Below, one piece after another: positions 38,207-50,000 of a DNA stretch of 64,000 nt. The notes below the pieces were generated by a model that worked only from the letters and a program-made list of their open reading frames with translations, had not been told where the DNA came from and ran no database searches. How positions within the stretch are numbered: the first letter of the stretch is position 1; the number at the start of each line of letters is the position of its first letter. Source of the DNA: Lentimicrobiaceae bacterium (lineage in GTDB: Bacteria > Bacteroidota > Bacteroidia > Bacteroidales > F082); NCBI GenBank assembly GCA_002708315.1, contig PANC01000015.1, positions 143,671 to 207,670 of the forward strand, written 5' to 3'. Position numbers and translations under genes: made by a program.

Positions 38207-38214
38207 TATATTTG
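38207..38214 (+). promoter_or_regulatory. -7 box (TATATTTG) of the metH-metF operon
   Basis: Perfect TAnnTTTG match about 60 bases before the riboswitch, so the aptamer would lie fully within the leader RNA. The TTG element is not obvious. Confidence 0.5.
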
Positions 38215-38275
38215 CCACGTAATTCAATTCCTCGTACTGCTAACTGCATTGTTTAAGCAATTCTGAGTCTTATTG

Positions 38276-38387
38276 ATTTATAAAGAAGGGTGGAGAGATT
38301 AGGCTCTACGAAGCCCTGGCAACCAGCTATTAAAGAAATGGTGCCAATACCTAACCCACTGTAAATATACTGTGGGAAATGATAAAT
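38276..38387 (+). ncRNA. SAM-I (S-box) riboswitch upstream of metH
   Basis: S-box features in order: P1 5' strand ATTTAT (38276-38281) pairing with ATAAAT (38382-38387); the conserved core 'GGGTGGAGAGATTAGG', 'CTACGAAGCCCTGGCAACC' and 'GGTGCCAATACC'; a P4 hairpin CCCAC...GTGGG (38355-38376); and the closing 'GGAAATGATAAAT', equivalent to the usual GAAAGAT. These match the SAM-I consensus blocks closely. S-adenosylmethionine binding would stabilise P1 and repress the downstream metH-metF genes. Family assignment is sure; whether it is subtype SAM-I or a SAM-I/IV variant needs a covariance model. Confidence 0.92.
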
Positions 38388-38389
38388 AT

Positions 38390-38453
38390 TAAGTGCAGGT
38401 TCAGGCAAGTACCTTATTACTATGTAATCGGTTATAGTTTTCTCCTGTACTTA
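38390..38453 (+). promoter_or_regulatory. probable riboswitch expression platform hairpin
   Basis: TAAGTGCAGG (38390-38399) can pair over ten positions with CCTGTACTTA (38444-38453), with one G-U pair, ending 8 bases before the metH start codon. A competing partner for the 3' arm, AAGTAC, is at 38407-38412. There is no T-run, so a translational switch is more likely than a terminator. Confidence 0.5.
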
Positions 38454-38461
38454 TTAAATTA

Positions 38462-41400
38462 ATGAGTATGAAATCTGATATAAAAACCGAGTTATCTCAA
38501 AGGATTTTGGTTCTGGACGGAGCTATGGGAACAATGATTCAAAGATATAATTTGGAGGAAAAAGATTATAAGGGTAAGCGATTCCTAAATCATAAGCATC
38601 TCGTTAAAGGCAATAACGATTTATTAAACCTTACGCAGCCTCAAATTATTAAGGAAATTCATAATGAATATTTAAAATCAGGTGCTGACATAATTGAAAC
38701 AAACACGTTTAATGCTACTCGTATTTCACAAAGTGATTATGGCCTTGAGTCAGAGGTTTACGACATAAACTATCAAGCTGCAAAGATTGCAACAGATATT
38801 GCCCGACAGTATACAGATTCCAATCCTCAGAGGCCCCGATATGTTGCCGGTGCAATAGGTCCAACAAATAAAACAGCATCAATGTCTCCAGAAGTAACGG
38901 ATCCTGGATATCGTAATATAACATTCGATGAACTCCGTGATAATTATTACGAGCAGGCAAAAGCATTAATTGATGGAGGAATTGATGTATTTCTTGTTGA
39001 AACCATATTTGATACTTTAAATGCAAAAGCTGCATTATTTGGCATTAATCAATTACTTGAAGAAATTGATCAAAAAATCCCAATAATGATTTCAGGTACT
39101 ATAACAGATGCCAGTGGAAGAACCCTTTCAGGTCAAACTCTTGAGGCATTTGTTACTTCTGTTTCTCATATTGAAATGCTTAGCATAGGCTTAAATTGTT
39201 CTTTGGGATCTGAACAAATAAGACCATATCTTGATGAACTATCAAAATTATCACCAACAAACGTCAGCGTATATCCAAATGCAGGCCTCCCTAATCAATT
39301 TGGCGAGTATGACGAAACTCCTCATCAAATGGGAGTTTATATACGTGATTTTGTTGAAAATGGGATGACAAATATTGTTGGCGGATGTTGTGGAACCACG
39401 CCTGATCATATAAAAGAAATTGCAAACATTGTTGAAGAATATAGTACCCGGATATTACCAGGAAAAAACAATATAACAGAAGTTAGTGGTCTTGAACCAG
39501 TAAAAATTTCACCCCTTGTAAACTTTGTTAATATTGGAGAAAGAACTAATGTAAGTGGTTCGATAAGGTTTGCCAAATTGATAAGAGATAAAAAATATGA
39601 AGAAGCCTTAAATGTTGCTAGAAATCAAGTAGAGGGAGGTGCACAAATATTAGATGTGAACATGGATGATGGCATGCTAGATGCAGAAGTGGAGATGGTA
39701 ACATTTTTGAATTATCTCACATCGGACCCTGATGTTTCTAGATTGCCTATTATGATTGATTCTTCAAAGTGGGAAGTTATTGAAGCTGGATTAAAATGCA
39801 TTCAAGGAAAGGGAATAGTAAACTCTATTAGTCTAAAAAATGGTGAAAAGGAGTTTTTGGATCAAGCAAAGCTAATACAGAATTATGGAGCTGCCTTAGT
39901 GGTAATGGCATTTGATGAACAAGGACAAGCTGCTGATTATAATAGAAAAATAGAGATATGTGAGCGAGCATATAATTTACTTATCAAAAATGGCTTTAAT
40001 GCTGAAGATATAATCTTTGACCCAAATATTTTAGCAATAGGAACTGGAATCTCGGAGCATAATAATTATGCTGTAGACTACATAAATGCCGTTAAATGGA
40101 TTAAAACAAATCTACCATATTGTAAAGTTAGTGGTGGTGTAAGTAATCTTTCTTTCTCATTTCGGGGAAATAATGTTGTTCGTGAAGCTATTCATTCAGT
40201 ATTTCTCTATCATGCTATAGATGCAGGTATGGACATGGGGATTGTTAATCCAGGGATGTTACAGATCTATGATGAAATTCCAGAAGATCTCCAAAAACTG
40301 GTTTCGGATGTTGTCCTGAATAAGAGAAAAGATGCTACTGAGAGGTTACTGTTTTATGCAGAAAAAATTAAAGAGTCTGATCATAAAAGAGAGAAATTAA
40401 TATTGGAGTGGAGGAACCTTCCGGTTCAGGAAAGATTAGAGCACGCATTGGTTAAAGGAATAATGGAATTTATAGAAGAAGATGTTGAAATAGCTAGAAA
40501 AGAATTAAATAGAGCCATTGATGTTATTGAGATACCACTTATGAATGGTATGAATATCGTTGGAGACTTGTTTGGCTCTGGAAAAATGTTTCTTCCTCAA
40601 GTTGTGAAAAGCGCAAGGGTTATGAAAAAAGCTGTTTCATATTTATTGCCATTTATTGAAGAAGAAAATGACGGGATCTCTATTAGTAGCGGTAAAGTGG
40701 TGCTTGCAACCGTAAAGGGGGACGTTCATGATATTGGTAAAAATATTGTTGGAGTTGTATTAGCGTGCAATAATTATGAGGTTATTGACTTGGGTGTTAT
40801 GGTGCCAGCTGAAAAAATAATAGAAACAATAGAAGAAGAAAAAGCAGATATATTAGGTTTAAGTGGTTTGATAACACCTTCTTTGGAAGAAATGGTGCAT
40901 GTTGCAAATGAACTTACTCGTTTGGGTAAGGATATACCTCTTTTGATAGGAGGGGCAACAACCTCTGCAATACATACCGCAGTAAAAATAGATCCAAAAT
41001 ATAAGCATCCTGTAATACATGTTAAAGATGCATCTAAAGTTATTGGTGTGGCAGGTAAACTATTGGCAGAGAATGAAAAGGAAGCATTTTTGGACTTGAC
41101 AAACAAAGAGTACGATAGGCTAAGAAATAAGCATGAACAAAATTCGATAAATAAAAAATACATAAGCTTGGCCGATGCGAGAAAAAACAAATATAATTTG
41201 ATATCAAATGACACTAAAATAGTTACACCAAACTTTATTGGTGTAAAAGTTATAGATAATATTGATCTTAAAATTTTAAGAGAATACATAGACTGGACAT
41301 TTTTCTTTCATGCATGGAAACTAAATGGGAAATACCCTGCAATTTTTAATGATCCCATAAAGGGAGACGAAGCCAAAAAACTTTTTTCAGATGCCAATCA

Positions 41401-42118
41401 GATGTTGGATCAAATAATTGATGAAAATTGGCTTATGGCAAAGGCTGTTTTTGGAATTTTTAAAGCTTCCTCCAATGATGATGATATAATTGTTTCAGAT
41501 CAAGATGGTAATTCTAGAAAACTTAATTTTCTCAGAAATCAGGAAGAAAAGAAATCGGGATATCCAAACCTTTGCTTAAGTGATTTTATTAATAATTCTG
41601 AATCACAGAAAAATGATTACCTAGGGTGTTTTATCTCTACGGCTGGTATTGGAATAGAGAAGCACGTTGAAAGGTTTAAGGAAGAAAATGATGACTATAG
41701 TTCCATACTTCTAAAGGTGCTTGCAGATAGATTGGCAGAGGCTTCTACTGAGTACTTGCATAGAACAATAAGAAAAGAATACTGGGGATATGCCAAAAAT
41801 GAAGACCTAAGTACAGAGGAACTGTTACGAGAAAAATATCAAGGAATAAGACCTGCTCCTGGCTATCCTGCATGTCCAGATCATAGCGAAAAAGAAAAAT
41901 TATTTGAAATGTTAAAGGCAAAAGAAACCATAGGTGTTTCGCTAACAGAAAGTTATGCCATGTATCCCGCCGCTTCAGTTAGCGGCTATGTTTTTGCTCA
42001 AAAGGATGCTCAGTATTTTAATGTTGGAAAAATTCAACAAGATCAGGTTGAAGAATATGCCGTTAGAAAAGGGCAAACAATAGACACAATCAAGAAACTT
42101 TTACCCATGAATACATAA
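38462..42118 (+). CDS. metH: cobalamin-dependent methionine synthase
   Basis: 1218 residues with all four modules. The homocysteine domain (about 1-330) has zinc ligands Cys246, Cys309 and Cys310 ('GLNCSLG', 'GGCCGTT'); the pterin-binding domain (about 345-620) has '[11 protein letters not shown]'; the cobalamin cap and Rossmann domains have '[10 protein letters not shown]' with cobalt-binding His756; the C-terminal activation domain shows '[12 protein letters not shown]' for S-adenosylmethionine. It methylates homocysteine with methyl-tetrahydrofolate and requires cobalamin. It lies behind the SAM-I riboswitch and is followed 17 bases later by metF, which supplies the methyl donor. Confidence 0.98.
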   Translation: MSMKSDIKTELSQRILVLDGAMGTMIQRYNLEEKDYKGKRFLNHKHLVKGNNDLLNLTQPQIIKEIHNEYLKSGADIIETNTFNATRISQSDYGLESEVYDINYQAAKIATDIARQYTDSNPQRPRYVAGAIGPTNKTASMSPEVTDPGYRNITFDELRDNYYEQAKALIDGGIDVFLVETIFDTLNAKAALFGINQLLEEIDQKIPIMISGTITDASGRTLSGQTLEAFVTSVSHIEMLSIGLNCSLGSEQIRPYLDELSKLSPTNVSVYPNAGLPNQFGEYDETPHQMGVYIRDFVENGMTNIVGGCCGTTPDHIKEIANIVEEYSTRILPGKNNITEVSGLEPVKISPLVNFVNIGERTNVSGSIRFAKLIRDKKYEEALNVARNQVEGGAQILDVNMDDGMLDAEVEMVTFLNYLTSDPDVSRLPIMIDSSKWEVIEAGLKCIQGKGIVNSISLKNGEKEFLDQAKLIQNYGAALVVMAFDEQGQAADYNRKIEICERAYNLLIKNGFNAEDIIFDPNILAIGTGISEHNNYAVDYINAVKWIKTNLPYCKVSGGVSNLSFSFRGNNVVREAIHSVFLYHAIDAGMDMGIVNPGMLQIYDEIPEDLQKLVSDVVLNKRKDATERLLFYAEKIKESDHKREKLILEWRNLPVQERLEHALVKGIMEFIEEDVEIARKELNRAIDVIEIPLMNGMNIVGDLFGSGKMFLPQVVKSARVMKKAVSYLLPFIEEENDGISISSGKVVLATVKGDVHDIGKNIVGVVLACNNYEVIDLGVMVPAEKIIETIEEEKADILGLSGLITPSLEEMVHVANELTRLGKDIPLLIGGATTSAIHTAVKIDPKYKHPVIHVKDASKVIGVAGKLLAENEKEAFLDLTNKEYDRLRNKHEQNSINKKYISLADARKNKYNLISNDTKIVTPNFIGVKVIDNIDLKILREYIDWTFFFHAWKLNGKYPAIFNDPIKGDEAKKLFSDANQMLDQIIDENWLMAKAVFGIFKASSNDDDIIVSDQDGNSRKLNFLRNQEEKKSGYPNLCLSDFINNSESQKNDYLGCFISTAGIGIEKHVERFKEENDDYSSILLKVLADRLAEASTEYLHRTIRKEYWGYAKNEDLSTEELLREKYQGIRPAPGYPACPDHSEKEKLFEMLKAKETIGVSLTESYAMYPAASVSGYVFAQKDAQYFNVGKIQQDQVEEYAVRKGQTIDTIKKLLPMNT

Positions 42119-42135
42119 TAATTAGATTATAAAAT

Positions 42136-43095
42136 ATGGCACTAACAGTATTGCAACATATAGAAAAATCGAAGGGAACACTTTTTTCCTTTGAATTATT
42201 ACCACCCCTAAAGGGACATGATTTTGAGTCAACAGAACAGTCCATTGAACCACTATTAGAATTTAAGCCTTCTTTTATCAATATTACCTATCATCAACAA
42301 GAGGTTGTTTATGAAAATGCAGGAAAGGGACTAATGCGAAAGCATACCATTAGAAAAAGACCAGGAACGGTGGGTATTGCCGCTGCAATTAAGTATCGTT
42401 ATGGTATAAATGTGGTCCCTCATATTATCTGTGGAGGTTTTACAAAAGAGGATACAGAAAATGCATTAATAGACTTGCAGTTTTTAGGAATAAATAATCT
42501 ACTAGTTGTTCGCGGTGATCCGCAACCAGGAGCAAAAGTTTTTATTCCTGAGCCTAACGGAAATGAGCACTCTTCAGATCTAATAGAGCAAATAGTAAAT
42601 CTTAACAATGGCATTTACATTGATAATAAACTTGAGAATACAAGGTCTATGAATTTTTGTATTGGTGTTGCAGGTTATCCCGAAAAGCACAGTGAATCTC
42701 CTAATATAGACAGTGATATTCATTTTTTAAAGAAGAAGATAGATGCTGGTGCATCATATATAGTTACTCAAATGTTTTATGATAATAATAAGTATTTTGA
42801 ATTTGTAAAACTATGCAGAGAAAAGGGAATAAACGTTGCTATTATACCAGGCTTAAAACCTATTGCAACCAAAACACATCTAAAAAACATTCCAAAAACA
42901 TTTAATGTTGATCTTCCTGTTGATCTTGTTAAAGAAGTTATAAAGTGTAAGGATAATAAGTCTGTAAGACAAGTAGGAGTGGAGTGGGCAACTCAGCAAT
43001 CAAAGGAGTTAAAAGCTGCAAATGTTCCTGTAATTCATTTCTATACAATGGGTAAATCTGATAATATTCAGAAAATAGCAAAGGCTGTTTATTAG
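42136..43095 (+). CDS. metF: methylenetetrahydrofolate reductase
   Basis: 319 residues, one TIM-barrel domain. 'FSFELLPPLKG' carries the catalytic Glu, 'NITYHQQE' and 'VPHIICGG' line the flavin site, 'LLVVRGDPQPG' and 'IGVAGYPEKHSES' bind folate/FAD, and 'QMFYDNNKYFEF' and 'IPGLKPI' are also canonical. It reduces 5,10-methylene-THF to 5-methyl-THF, the donor for MetH. Second gene of the riboswitch-controlled operon; convergent with the DASS transporter gene. Confidence 0.97.
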   Translation: MALTVLQHIEKSKGTLFSFELLPPLKGHDFESTEQSIEPLLEFKPSFINITYHQQEVVYENAGKGLMRKHTIRKRPGTVGIAAAIKYRYGINVVPHIICGGFTKEDTENALIDLQFLGINNLLVVRGDPQPGAKVFIPEPNGNEHSSDLIEQIVNLNNGIYIDNKLENTRSMNFCIGVAGYPEKHSESPNIDSDIHFLKKKIDAGASYIVTQMFYDNNKYFEFVKLCREKGINVAIIPGLKPIATKTHLKNIPKTFNVDLPVDLVKEVIKCKDNKSVRQVGVEWATQQSKELKAANVPVIHFYTMGKSDNIQKIAKAVY

Positions 43096-43109
43096 TTAGG
43101 AGATAATAT

Positions 43110-44492
43110 CTACATAACGATTTTAATCCAGGGTAATCCGATAACAATATAAATGATAAAACTAAGTAAAGTTAATATTCCTCCATATTTATACACTTCC
43201 TTGGGGGTAATATATCCGCTACTGATATATAGTATATTACAACTAGATCCTTGTGGAGTTAGTACTGAAAAATAGTTCGTTGCAAAAAGAAGCATTAATG
43301 CGAGCGGAACAGGGTCTATTCCAAGACTTTTACCTGCACCCATAAAAACACCCATAAGAGCCATCAAATGAGCTGTTTGACTTACGAATAAATAATGTAA
43401 AACTATGTATACAAACACCAACATAATAAAAGCAATATTTATGTTAATGCCACTAATATGATTTGCCAAGACATCTCCAACATAATCCATAAATTTCATT
43501 TCATTTAGCTGACTACTCATTATAAATAAAATCGCAAACCAAATCATTGTTGATAATGCTTCGCCTTCATTTTTTATTTCTTTTACCTTGAAAACATTAG
43601 TTACTAGTAGAAGAGCAAACCCCAAAAATGCAATTATTGTTTTGTTTAAATCCAGCAAGCCTGATAAAGCCCAAAAGACAACAAGGAGTGCGAATACAAC
43701 CCCAGTAATTATTTCATCACGGCTCATCGAGCCCATACTTATTAATTCCTTTGTAGCATGATTAGGCGCCTCTGGAGTATTTTTTATCTGCGGAGGAAAT
43801 ATTCGATATAAAATCCAAGGGACAAAAATCGCCGACACAATTGTTGGCACAGAAGCTGCCAAAACCCAAGTTCCAAAACTAATATTAACCCCAAATGATT
43901 GTGCAATGGATACACCCACAGGATTAGCTGCCATTGCAGTAAGCCAAAGTGCTGAGGATAATCCTATTCCATACATACTCGAAAACATTAGGAAGGCTCC
44001 CAGCTTTTTCCTTGTGCCTTTTTCAGGATCTGATCCGTTTACTTCTGACACAGAATAAATAATTGGGAAGAGTAGTCCTGTTCTTGCTGTATTACTTGGG
44101 AAGGCTGGAGAAATAATCATATCTGTTGCTATCAAACTATATCCAAGCCCCAATGTTGTGCTTCCAAACCTCCTAATCATTAATAATGCAATCCGTTTAC
44201 CAAATCCAGACTTAACAATAGCTTTCGCAATCATAAATGCTAGTACAATTAATAAAACAATATCATTTGAAAACCCTGAAAATGCAGTACTAGCATCAAT
44301 TGTATTTGTAATTACGGCAATTACCATACCTAAAATAGATGCCACAAGAATATTGAATGCACCCGTTATTACACCAAAGATTGTTGTTATGAAAACAGCA
44401 AATAAATGCCAAGCGGTATGGTCAATTTCATTTGGATGCGGAAGAAACCAAATTATAATACCCAAACTAACTATTGCAATTTTTTTAATCAA
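43110..44492 (-). CDS. DASS-family (SLC13/CitT-like) anion transporter
   Basis: 460 residues and about 12 membrane helices in two inverted halves. The first half has the signature 'FPSNTARTGLLFPII' (SNT motif of the DASS family), the second 'TPQGSSCNILYISSGY' at the equivalent place. These motifs bind the carboxylate or sulfate and the coupling cation. Family members move dicarboxylates, tricarboxylates or sulfate by Na+ symport or by antiport (CitT/YflS-like); the sequence most resembles the latter group but the substrate is not determinable. Monocistronic or cotranscribed with the neighbouring exported protein; its start is 25 bases from the stop of that gene. Confidence 0.9.
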   Translation of the reverse strand: MIKKIAIVSLGIIIWFLPHPNEIDHTAWHLFAVFITTIFGVITGAFNILVASILGMVIAVITNTIDASTAFSGFSNDIVLLIVLAFMIAKAIVKSGFGKRIALLMIRRFGSTTLGLGYSLIATDMIISPAFPSNTARTGLLFPIIYSVSEVNGSDPEKGTRKKLGAFLMFSSMYGIGLSSALWLTAMAANPVGVSIAQSFGVNISFGTWVLAASVPTIVSAIFVPWILYRIFPPQIKNTPEAPNHATKELISMGSMSRDEIITGVVFALLVVFWALSGLLDLNKTIIAFLGFALLLVTNVFKVKEIKNEGEALSTMIWFAILFIMSSQLNEMKFMDYVGDVLANHISGININIAFIMLVFVYIVLHYLFVSQTAHLMALMGVFMGAGKSLGIDPVPLALMLLFATNYFSVLTPQGSSCNILYISSGYITPKEVYKYGGILTLLSFIIYIVIGLPWIKIVM

Positions 44493-44517
44493 AACTTGTG
44501 TATCATTGTTAAGAAAG

Positions 44518-46944
44518 TTAATCTATAAAACGTATAATTTTGGTTTCGTAAGAATCTAGATCAAACCAAAAAATAATATCATTACTTGCTTTTTTATATT
44601 GAGGAATAGTACCATCAACAGTCACGGATTTAGCTTCAACTACCATTGATAATCCACTAATCTTGTAATCATTATTATTTGAAACTTGGACTCTCCCATC
44701 AGGGTTAATATTGTATTCAATGTTATCAATGGATGTTCGATAATCAAGAAAATCAGCAATTGTTGTTATGTTTAATCTACCCAGCATTTTTTGTTGGGAT
44801 AATTTATTTAATGCTTCATTAAAACCGGGATGAGCTATAATTACAGAATCTTTATCATAAGTCCACATGCCTTTTTCCTGGTTAACCCATGCTGGATATA
44901 CATGATTTATTTCAACATATCCGTTTTCTATCATGCTCTCAATCTTGTCGTTATTAAAAAGATAATCCCACATATACGGATCATTGATAAATAATACACT
45001 TGATGTTGACCAGTGAAAAAGATTATTCGTAAGGCTATTATGTTGGTAATAATCGGGTTTTGGAAAAAAATCCCCATAACCGCTAAAGGGTTTTTCCAAG
45101 GAGGATGGGAATTGCCAATTCTGAAATGTATTCATCTCCTCATAATATGCATTATGTAAATACCTAATTCCATTTTTCCCCCATTTATCGACAGAGTAGA
45201 AAGGCGATCCTTTAACTGTTGCATCACATATTAGGTCTTCTCTGTTGTTTTCAGGGCCATTGTTATTACCATGATCAATCCATGTTGGTGATGAAAAATT
45301 TTGAGACATATACTCAAGTGCTTCATCTAATCTTTTTGGAGTAGTCGTAAAGTGATCAGGAGTATGTAAACAAATATCATATCCTTTGTCGTTTAAGTCA
45401 AAAAGAAAACTGGCAAATTCATCATCAGTTAATATGGCACTTTCAGCTCCAATAAATAATCCACTAGAAGCATTAAAGTTTGTAACCGTATCAGGATTAT
45501 CATAAAACACACTTTTTGTAACAGGGATATTATAATAGACAAAACCTCCAGTGGAATTATCTGATGAAGTAATTTTTTCTGATCCAAAATATGTAGCTCT
45601 GTTTGTTCTAATATTAGTAAAATCAGCATGTTCAGTCCAGATGTAAGAAGCTTCATACCCATTTGGATTCTTCATGAACCTTGGGATTGTATTTATTGGA
45701 TGACCTATGTAAATGGAAAATTCAAATTCCCTACGAGTGGATTTAACATATTTGCTGTACGATTGATCAACCTTCCAGTTATTACTGTCAGGATTCAGTG
45801 GAAATCTAAAAAATGGATGATCTTTATTGTAATCAAGATTCAAATAGATAATTTTTTTAGGGATATCTGCTTGAATTGAGGATATTTTGGGCGTATGATA
45901 AATTACAAAACCATCAGATTTGTCGCCAATCATTAACCCTTCCCTATCTAGCCAGTATTCAGATTGAAAAGGTTTAGACTCGATTTTCCTATTACTACGA
46001 TATACTTCGTTAATTTCCTGATTGTATTGAATTGCAATAGCCTCTCGATTTACTATTTGCTTCTTTTTATATTTTTCCTCTATATTAATATCTAATCTAC
46101 CAGAGTTTTTATTACATTGTATGACCACTTTAACTTTGCCCCATTTTATATTTAAGTCGAAGTTCAGATTAACACCTTCAGATGTAACTTTTTTCCCTTT
46201 ATAATTCAAACCATACACTCCATTAATTGGATTATCCTTGAGGACTCTATCCGTGTTAAAGTATAAATCTTCTATTATTATATTATCAGATTTATTCCTG
46301 AAACTAATTTTCTTGTCCGAATACCATATTGAATAGTAATTATTTTTGAAGAGTAGGACTTCCTCTAAATCATCATTAATTTTCATTTGGTAATTTGGTA
46401 AAAATGAAGGAGTTATACATCTTGAAAATTCTAACTTTAAATCATCCATATCAGTTTCTGAATTCCTATTCCATAGAAATGCTTTAATTTTTGAATTTTT
46501 TATGATGCTTCTGGGAATTTTTATTGATGCATTGAAATCATACCAATCATTTGCTGTTTTTAAAGTATTGGATAAATCAACTCCTTTCCACAATAAACCT
46601 TCATTTAAGCTGTCAAGAATAGTAATAACGAATATTGCATCATTATTTACCTTTTTACTTCTAACATAACCCTCAACAGATAACAAAACATTTTCATTTG
46701 ATAATTCTTGGGGGATTAAAAGTTCCATCCCTAATCCATATGGATTTAAAGAGTCAGTATGTGATAAATAATAACCTGAATGGGCTGACCCAGAATCAAT
46801 GGTGCTAAGACCAATCCAATATTTTTGATGATTTAATCCCTCTAAATCATTGAAAAATATCTGTGGATACAGAGTTGTTGAAAATGATAAAAATATTATA
46901 AATAGCAACTTTTTACCACAAGAACAGATATTAAGTAAAGACAT
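44518..46944 (-). CDS. large exported protein with CE4-like deacetylase barrel region
   Basis: 808 residues with a signal peptide (about 1-28). The N-terminal 180 residues look like a carbohydrate-binding beta-sandwich ('SAHSGYYLSHTDSLNPYGLG'); residues about 185-420 are beta-rich. From about 430 a deacetylase-like region appears: 'YIWTEHADFTN' (about 436-441, where CE4 enzymes have the acidic motif) and 'DICLHTPDHFT' (about 525-532), which fits the CE4 motif HTxxH, followed by 'PTWIDHGNNNGPENN'. These suggest a metal-dependent polysaccharide-deacetylase or related glycoside-hydrolase barrel. The match is partial and no gene beside it hints at a substrate. I do not claim a named family. Confidence 0.6.
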   Translation of the reverse strand: MSLLNICSCGKKLLFIIFLSFSTTLYPQIFFNDLEGLNHQKYWIGLSTIDSGSAHSGYYLSHTDSLNPYGLGMELLIPQELSNENVLLSVEGYVRSKKVNNDAIFVITILDSLNEGLLWKGVDLSNTLKTANDWYDFNASIKIPRSIIKNSKIKAFLWNRNSETDMDDLKLEFSRCITPSFLPNYQMKINDDLEEVLLFKNNYYSIWYSDKKISFRNKSDNIIIEDLYFNTDRVLKDNPINGVYGLNYKGKKVTSEGVNLNFDLNIKWGKVKVVIQCNKNSGRLDINIEEKYKKKQIVNREAIAIQYNQEINEVYRSNRKIESKPFQSEYWLDREGLMIGDKSDGFVIYHTPKISSIQADIPKKIIYLNLDYNKDHPFFRFPLNPDSNNWKVDQSYSKYVKSTRREFEFSIYIGHPINTIPRFMKNPNGYEASYIWTEHADFTNIRTNRATYFGSEKITSSDNSTGGFVYYNIPVTKSVFYDNPDTVTNFNASSGLFIGAESAILTDDEFASFLFDLNDKGYDICLHTPDHFTTTPKRLDEALEYMSQNFSSPTWIDHGNNNGPENNREDLICDATVKGSPFYSVDKWGKNGIRYLHNAYYEEMNTFQNWQFPSSLEKPFSGYGDFFPKPDYYQHNSLTNNLFHWSTSSVLFINDPYMWDYLFNNDKIESMIENGYVEINHVYPAWVNQEKGMWTYDKDSVIIAHPGFNEALNKLSQQKMLGRLNITTIADFLDYRTSIDNIEYNINPDGRVQVSNNNDYKISGLSMVVEAKSVTVDGTIPQYKKASNDIIFWFDLDSYETKIIRFID

Positions 46945-47040
46945 TTTTAATACTTTTAAACTTCGATTTACTTCTTCTGGATAAATAATAAAAATATTCT
47001 CAATACCAACAAAAAGCTATGACAAAAGGACCATTAACAA

Positions 47041-50000
47041 TTACATGTTACGGCGATACTGACCTCCAACATGGAAAAGAGTATTCGTTATTTGACCTAT
47101 GGAAGTATATTTGGTAGCATCCATTAGTGCATCAAATACATTCTCATTTTTCATGGCTTTTAATTTAAGAATCTTTAGTGCTTCTTTCGCTTCTACCTCC
47201 CATGTTTTGTGTAGTTCATTGAGCATTTTAATTTGATATTCCTTTTCTTTTTTGGTAGCACGAATAACTTCACCTGGAACAATGGTTTTTGACCCTTGGC
47301 TTCCAAGAAATGTATTGACACCAATTATTGGCATTTCACCAGTGTGTTTGAGGTGCTCATAGTAAAGACTCTCCTCCTGTATTTTACCTCGCTGATACAT
47401 TGTTTCCATGGCTCCTAAAACACCACCTCGCTCGGTTAGTCTATCCATTTCTGTTAAAATAGCTTCTTCAACAAGTTCTGTAAGCTCCTCAATTATAAAA
47501 GATCCTTGCAAAGGGTTCTGGTTTTTTGAAAGGCCTAGTTCATGATTAATAATCATTTGAATGGCAATTGCTCTTCTTACGGAATCTTCAGTTGGAGTTG
47601 TTATTGCTTCATCATAGGCATTTGTATGAAGAGAATTACAATTATCATAAATTGCATAAAGAGCTTGCAATGTAGTGCGTATATCATTGAAGTCAATTTC
47701 TTGAGCATGTAATGAACGACCTGAAGTTTGAATATGATATTTTAACTTTTGTGCTCGTTCATTGGCACCATACTTTAATTTCATGGCCTTGGCCCAAATT
47801 AGACGGGCTACCCTTCCAATTACTGCATATTCAGGATCTTCACCATTTGAAAAGAAAAAGCTTAGATTTGGAGCAAATTTATTGATATCCATGCCCCTTG
47901 AGAGATAATACTCCACATATGTAAATCCATTTGCAAGGGTGAAGGCAAGCTGACTAATTGGATTTGCACCTGCTTCTGCAATATGATAACCGGAAATGCT
48001 TACGCTATAAAAATTCTTAACATAATTATCAATGAAATACTCCTGAATATCTCCCATTACCTTAAGTGAAAAGTCAGTGGAGAATATACATGTATTTTGG
48101 GCTTGGTCTTCTTTTAAAATGTCAGCCTGAATAGTGCCACGTACCCTGCAAATAGTTTTTTTCTTAATATCATCATATGTATCTTTTGGAAGAACCATAT
48201 CACCAGTTACTCCCAATAACATTAATCCCAGTCCGTTATTTCCCTCTGGTATTTTTCCTTGGTAAGATGGTCTTTTGGTTCCCTTTTTAGAATAGATGGA
48301 ATTTATCTTATTCTGAACATCCTTTTCAAGTTTGTTATCTTTTATGTATAATTCACATTGCTGGTCTATGGCAGTATTCATAAAGTAGCTTACCATAGTA
48401 GGCGCAGGTCCATTTATTGTCATAGACACTGAGGTCATGGGGTCGCACAAATTAAATCCAGAGTACAATTTTTTTGCATCATCCAAGCATGATATACTAA
48501 CACCCGAATTTCCAATTTTTCCATAAATATCAGGCCTATTGTCAGGGTCTTCACCATAAAGGGTTACTGAATCAAATGCGGTTGAAAGCCTTTTGGCAGG
48601 CAGTCCTCTGCTGACATAATGAAACCTTCTATTTGTTCGTTCTGGTCCGCCTTCTCCAGCAAACATTCTTGTTGGATCTTCTCCTTCTCGTTTAAATGGA
48701 AATACACCCGCTGCAAATGGAAATTCACCTGGAACATTCTCACTTAATATCCATCTTAAAATTTCACCCCAGCTCTTAAATTTTGGCAAACTTATTTTTG
48801 GAATTTTTATGTGTGATAGGGATTCTGTTTTAGTTGCAATCTTTATTTCTTTATCACGAACTTTATAGGTATAATAATCACCTTCATATTGCCTTTTCTT
48901 TTCTTCCCAAGTGTCAAGAATTTCTTTGTTTATTGGGTCTAATTCTTTGAGTGTATTCTCATAAATCTCTTCCAGAGACAAAAAATCATCACTACCTGTT
49001 TCCTTTACATAATCAATGGATTTATGAAGGTTATATAACTTTTCTGCGACCTCCGACTGCTGATTAACTTCTTTGTTATAACTACGAATGGTTTCCGTAA
49101 TTTCTGAGAGATACCTTACTCGCTTGGGAGGAATAATATAAATTTTGTCAGGTGAATATTCAAAGCTACCTTCAGGTAATACAAAGCTACCCCCTGCTTT
49201 TTCATTCAATACATTAAGTAAAGTTTCATATAGCTTATTTACTCCGGGATCATTGAATTGTGAGGCAACAGTGTCATATACTGGCATATCTCCAAGGTCA
49301 GTATCGAATAACATATTATTACGTTGATATTGTTTTCTTACATCACGCAATGCGTCAAGTGCACCGAGTTTATCTGACTTATTCAATGCAATAACGTCTG
49401 CATAATCTAGCATATCAATTTTTTCTAATTGACTGGCGGCACCATATTCAGGGGTCATTACATATAATGAAACATCACTATGATCAATTATTGCCGTATC
49501 TGACTGCCCTATTCCTGATGTTTCAAGAATAATTAGGTCAAAACCTGCAGCCTGAGCTATTGTTTCAGCATCTTTAACATAATTTGAAATACTCAAATTT
49601 GATTGACGAGTTGCTAGCGAACGCATATAAACACGATCATCATCAATTGCATTCATTCTTATGCGATCTCCTAATAAAGCGCCTCCAGATTTTCGTTTTG
49701 ATGGATCAACGGAAATTATTGCAATGTATTTATTTGGGAATGTATCAAGAAAGCGTCTTACAATTTCATCCACAAGGGAAGATTTCCCAGCACCTCCAGT
49801 ACCAGTTATTCCTAAAACAGGTGCTTTTTTAGCCTTTGATTTATTTATCAGCTCTTTTATCATGGGTGATGCTAGGTCAGGATAATTTTCTGCTGCACTT
49901 ATAAGCCTTCCAATAGCTACATAGCTGCATTTGAGAACATTATTTAAATCAATTTTTAGCATTTCTCCACTAGCAAAGTCTGATTTCTCCATAAGATCAT

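Larger units (their letters stand above)
38011..38275. other. divergent intergenic region upstream of A2M and metH
   Basis: Holds the minus-strand -7 box of the A2M-like gene (38052-38059) and the plus-strand -7 box of metH (38207-38214). No further gene or repeat was found before the riboswitch. Confidence 0.6.

Noticed and set aside
40774-41289. 171-residue minus-strand frame inside metH
   Set aside because: Antisense to conserved MetH cobalamin and activation domains; hydrophobic composition follows from the codons of the true gene.
44158-44559. 133-residue plus-strand frame overlapping the DASS transporter gene
   Set aside because: Antisense to the conserved SNT-motif half of the transporter; a shadow frame.
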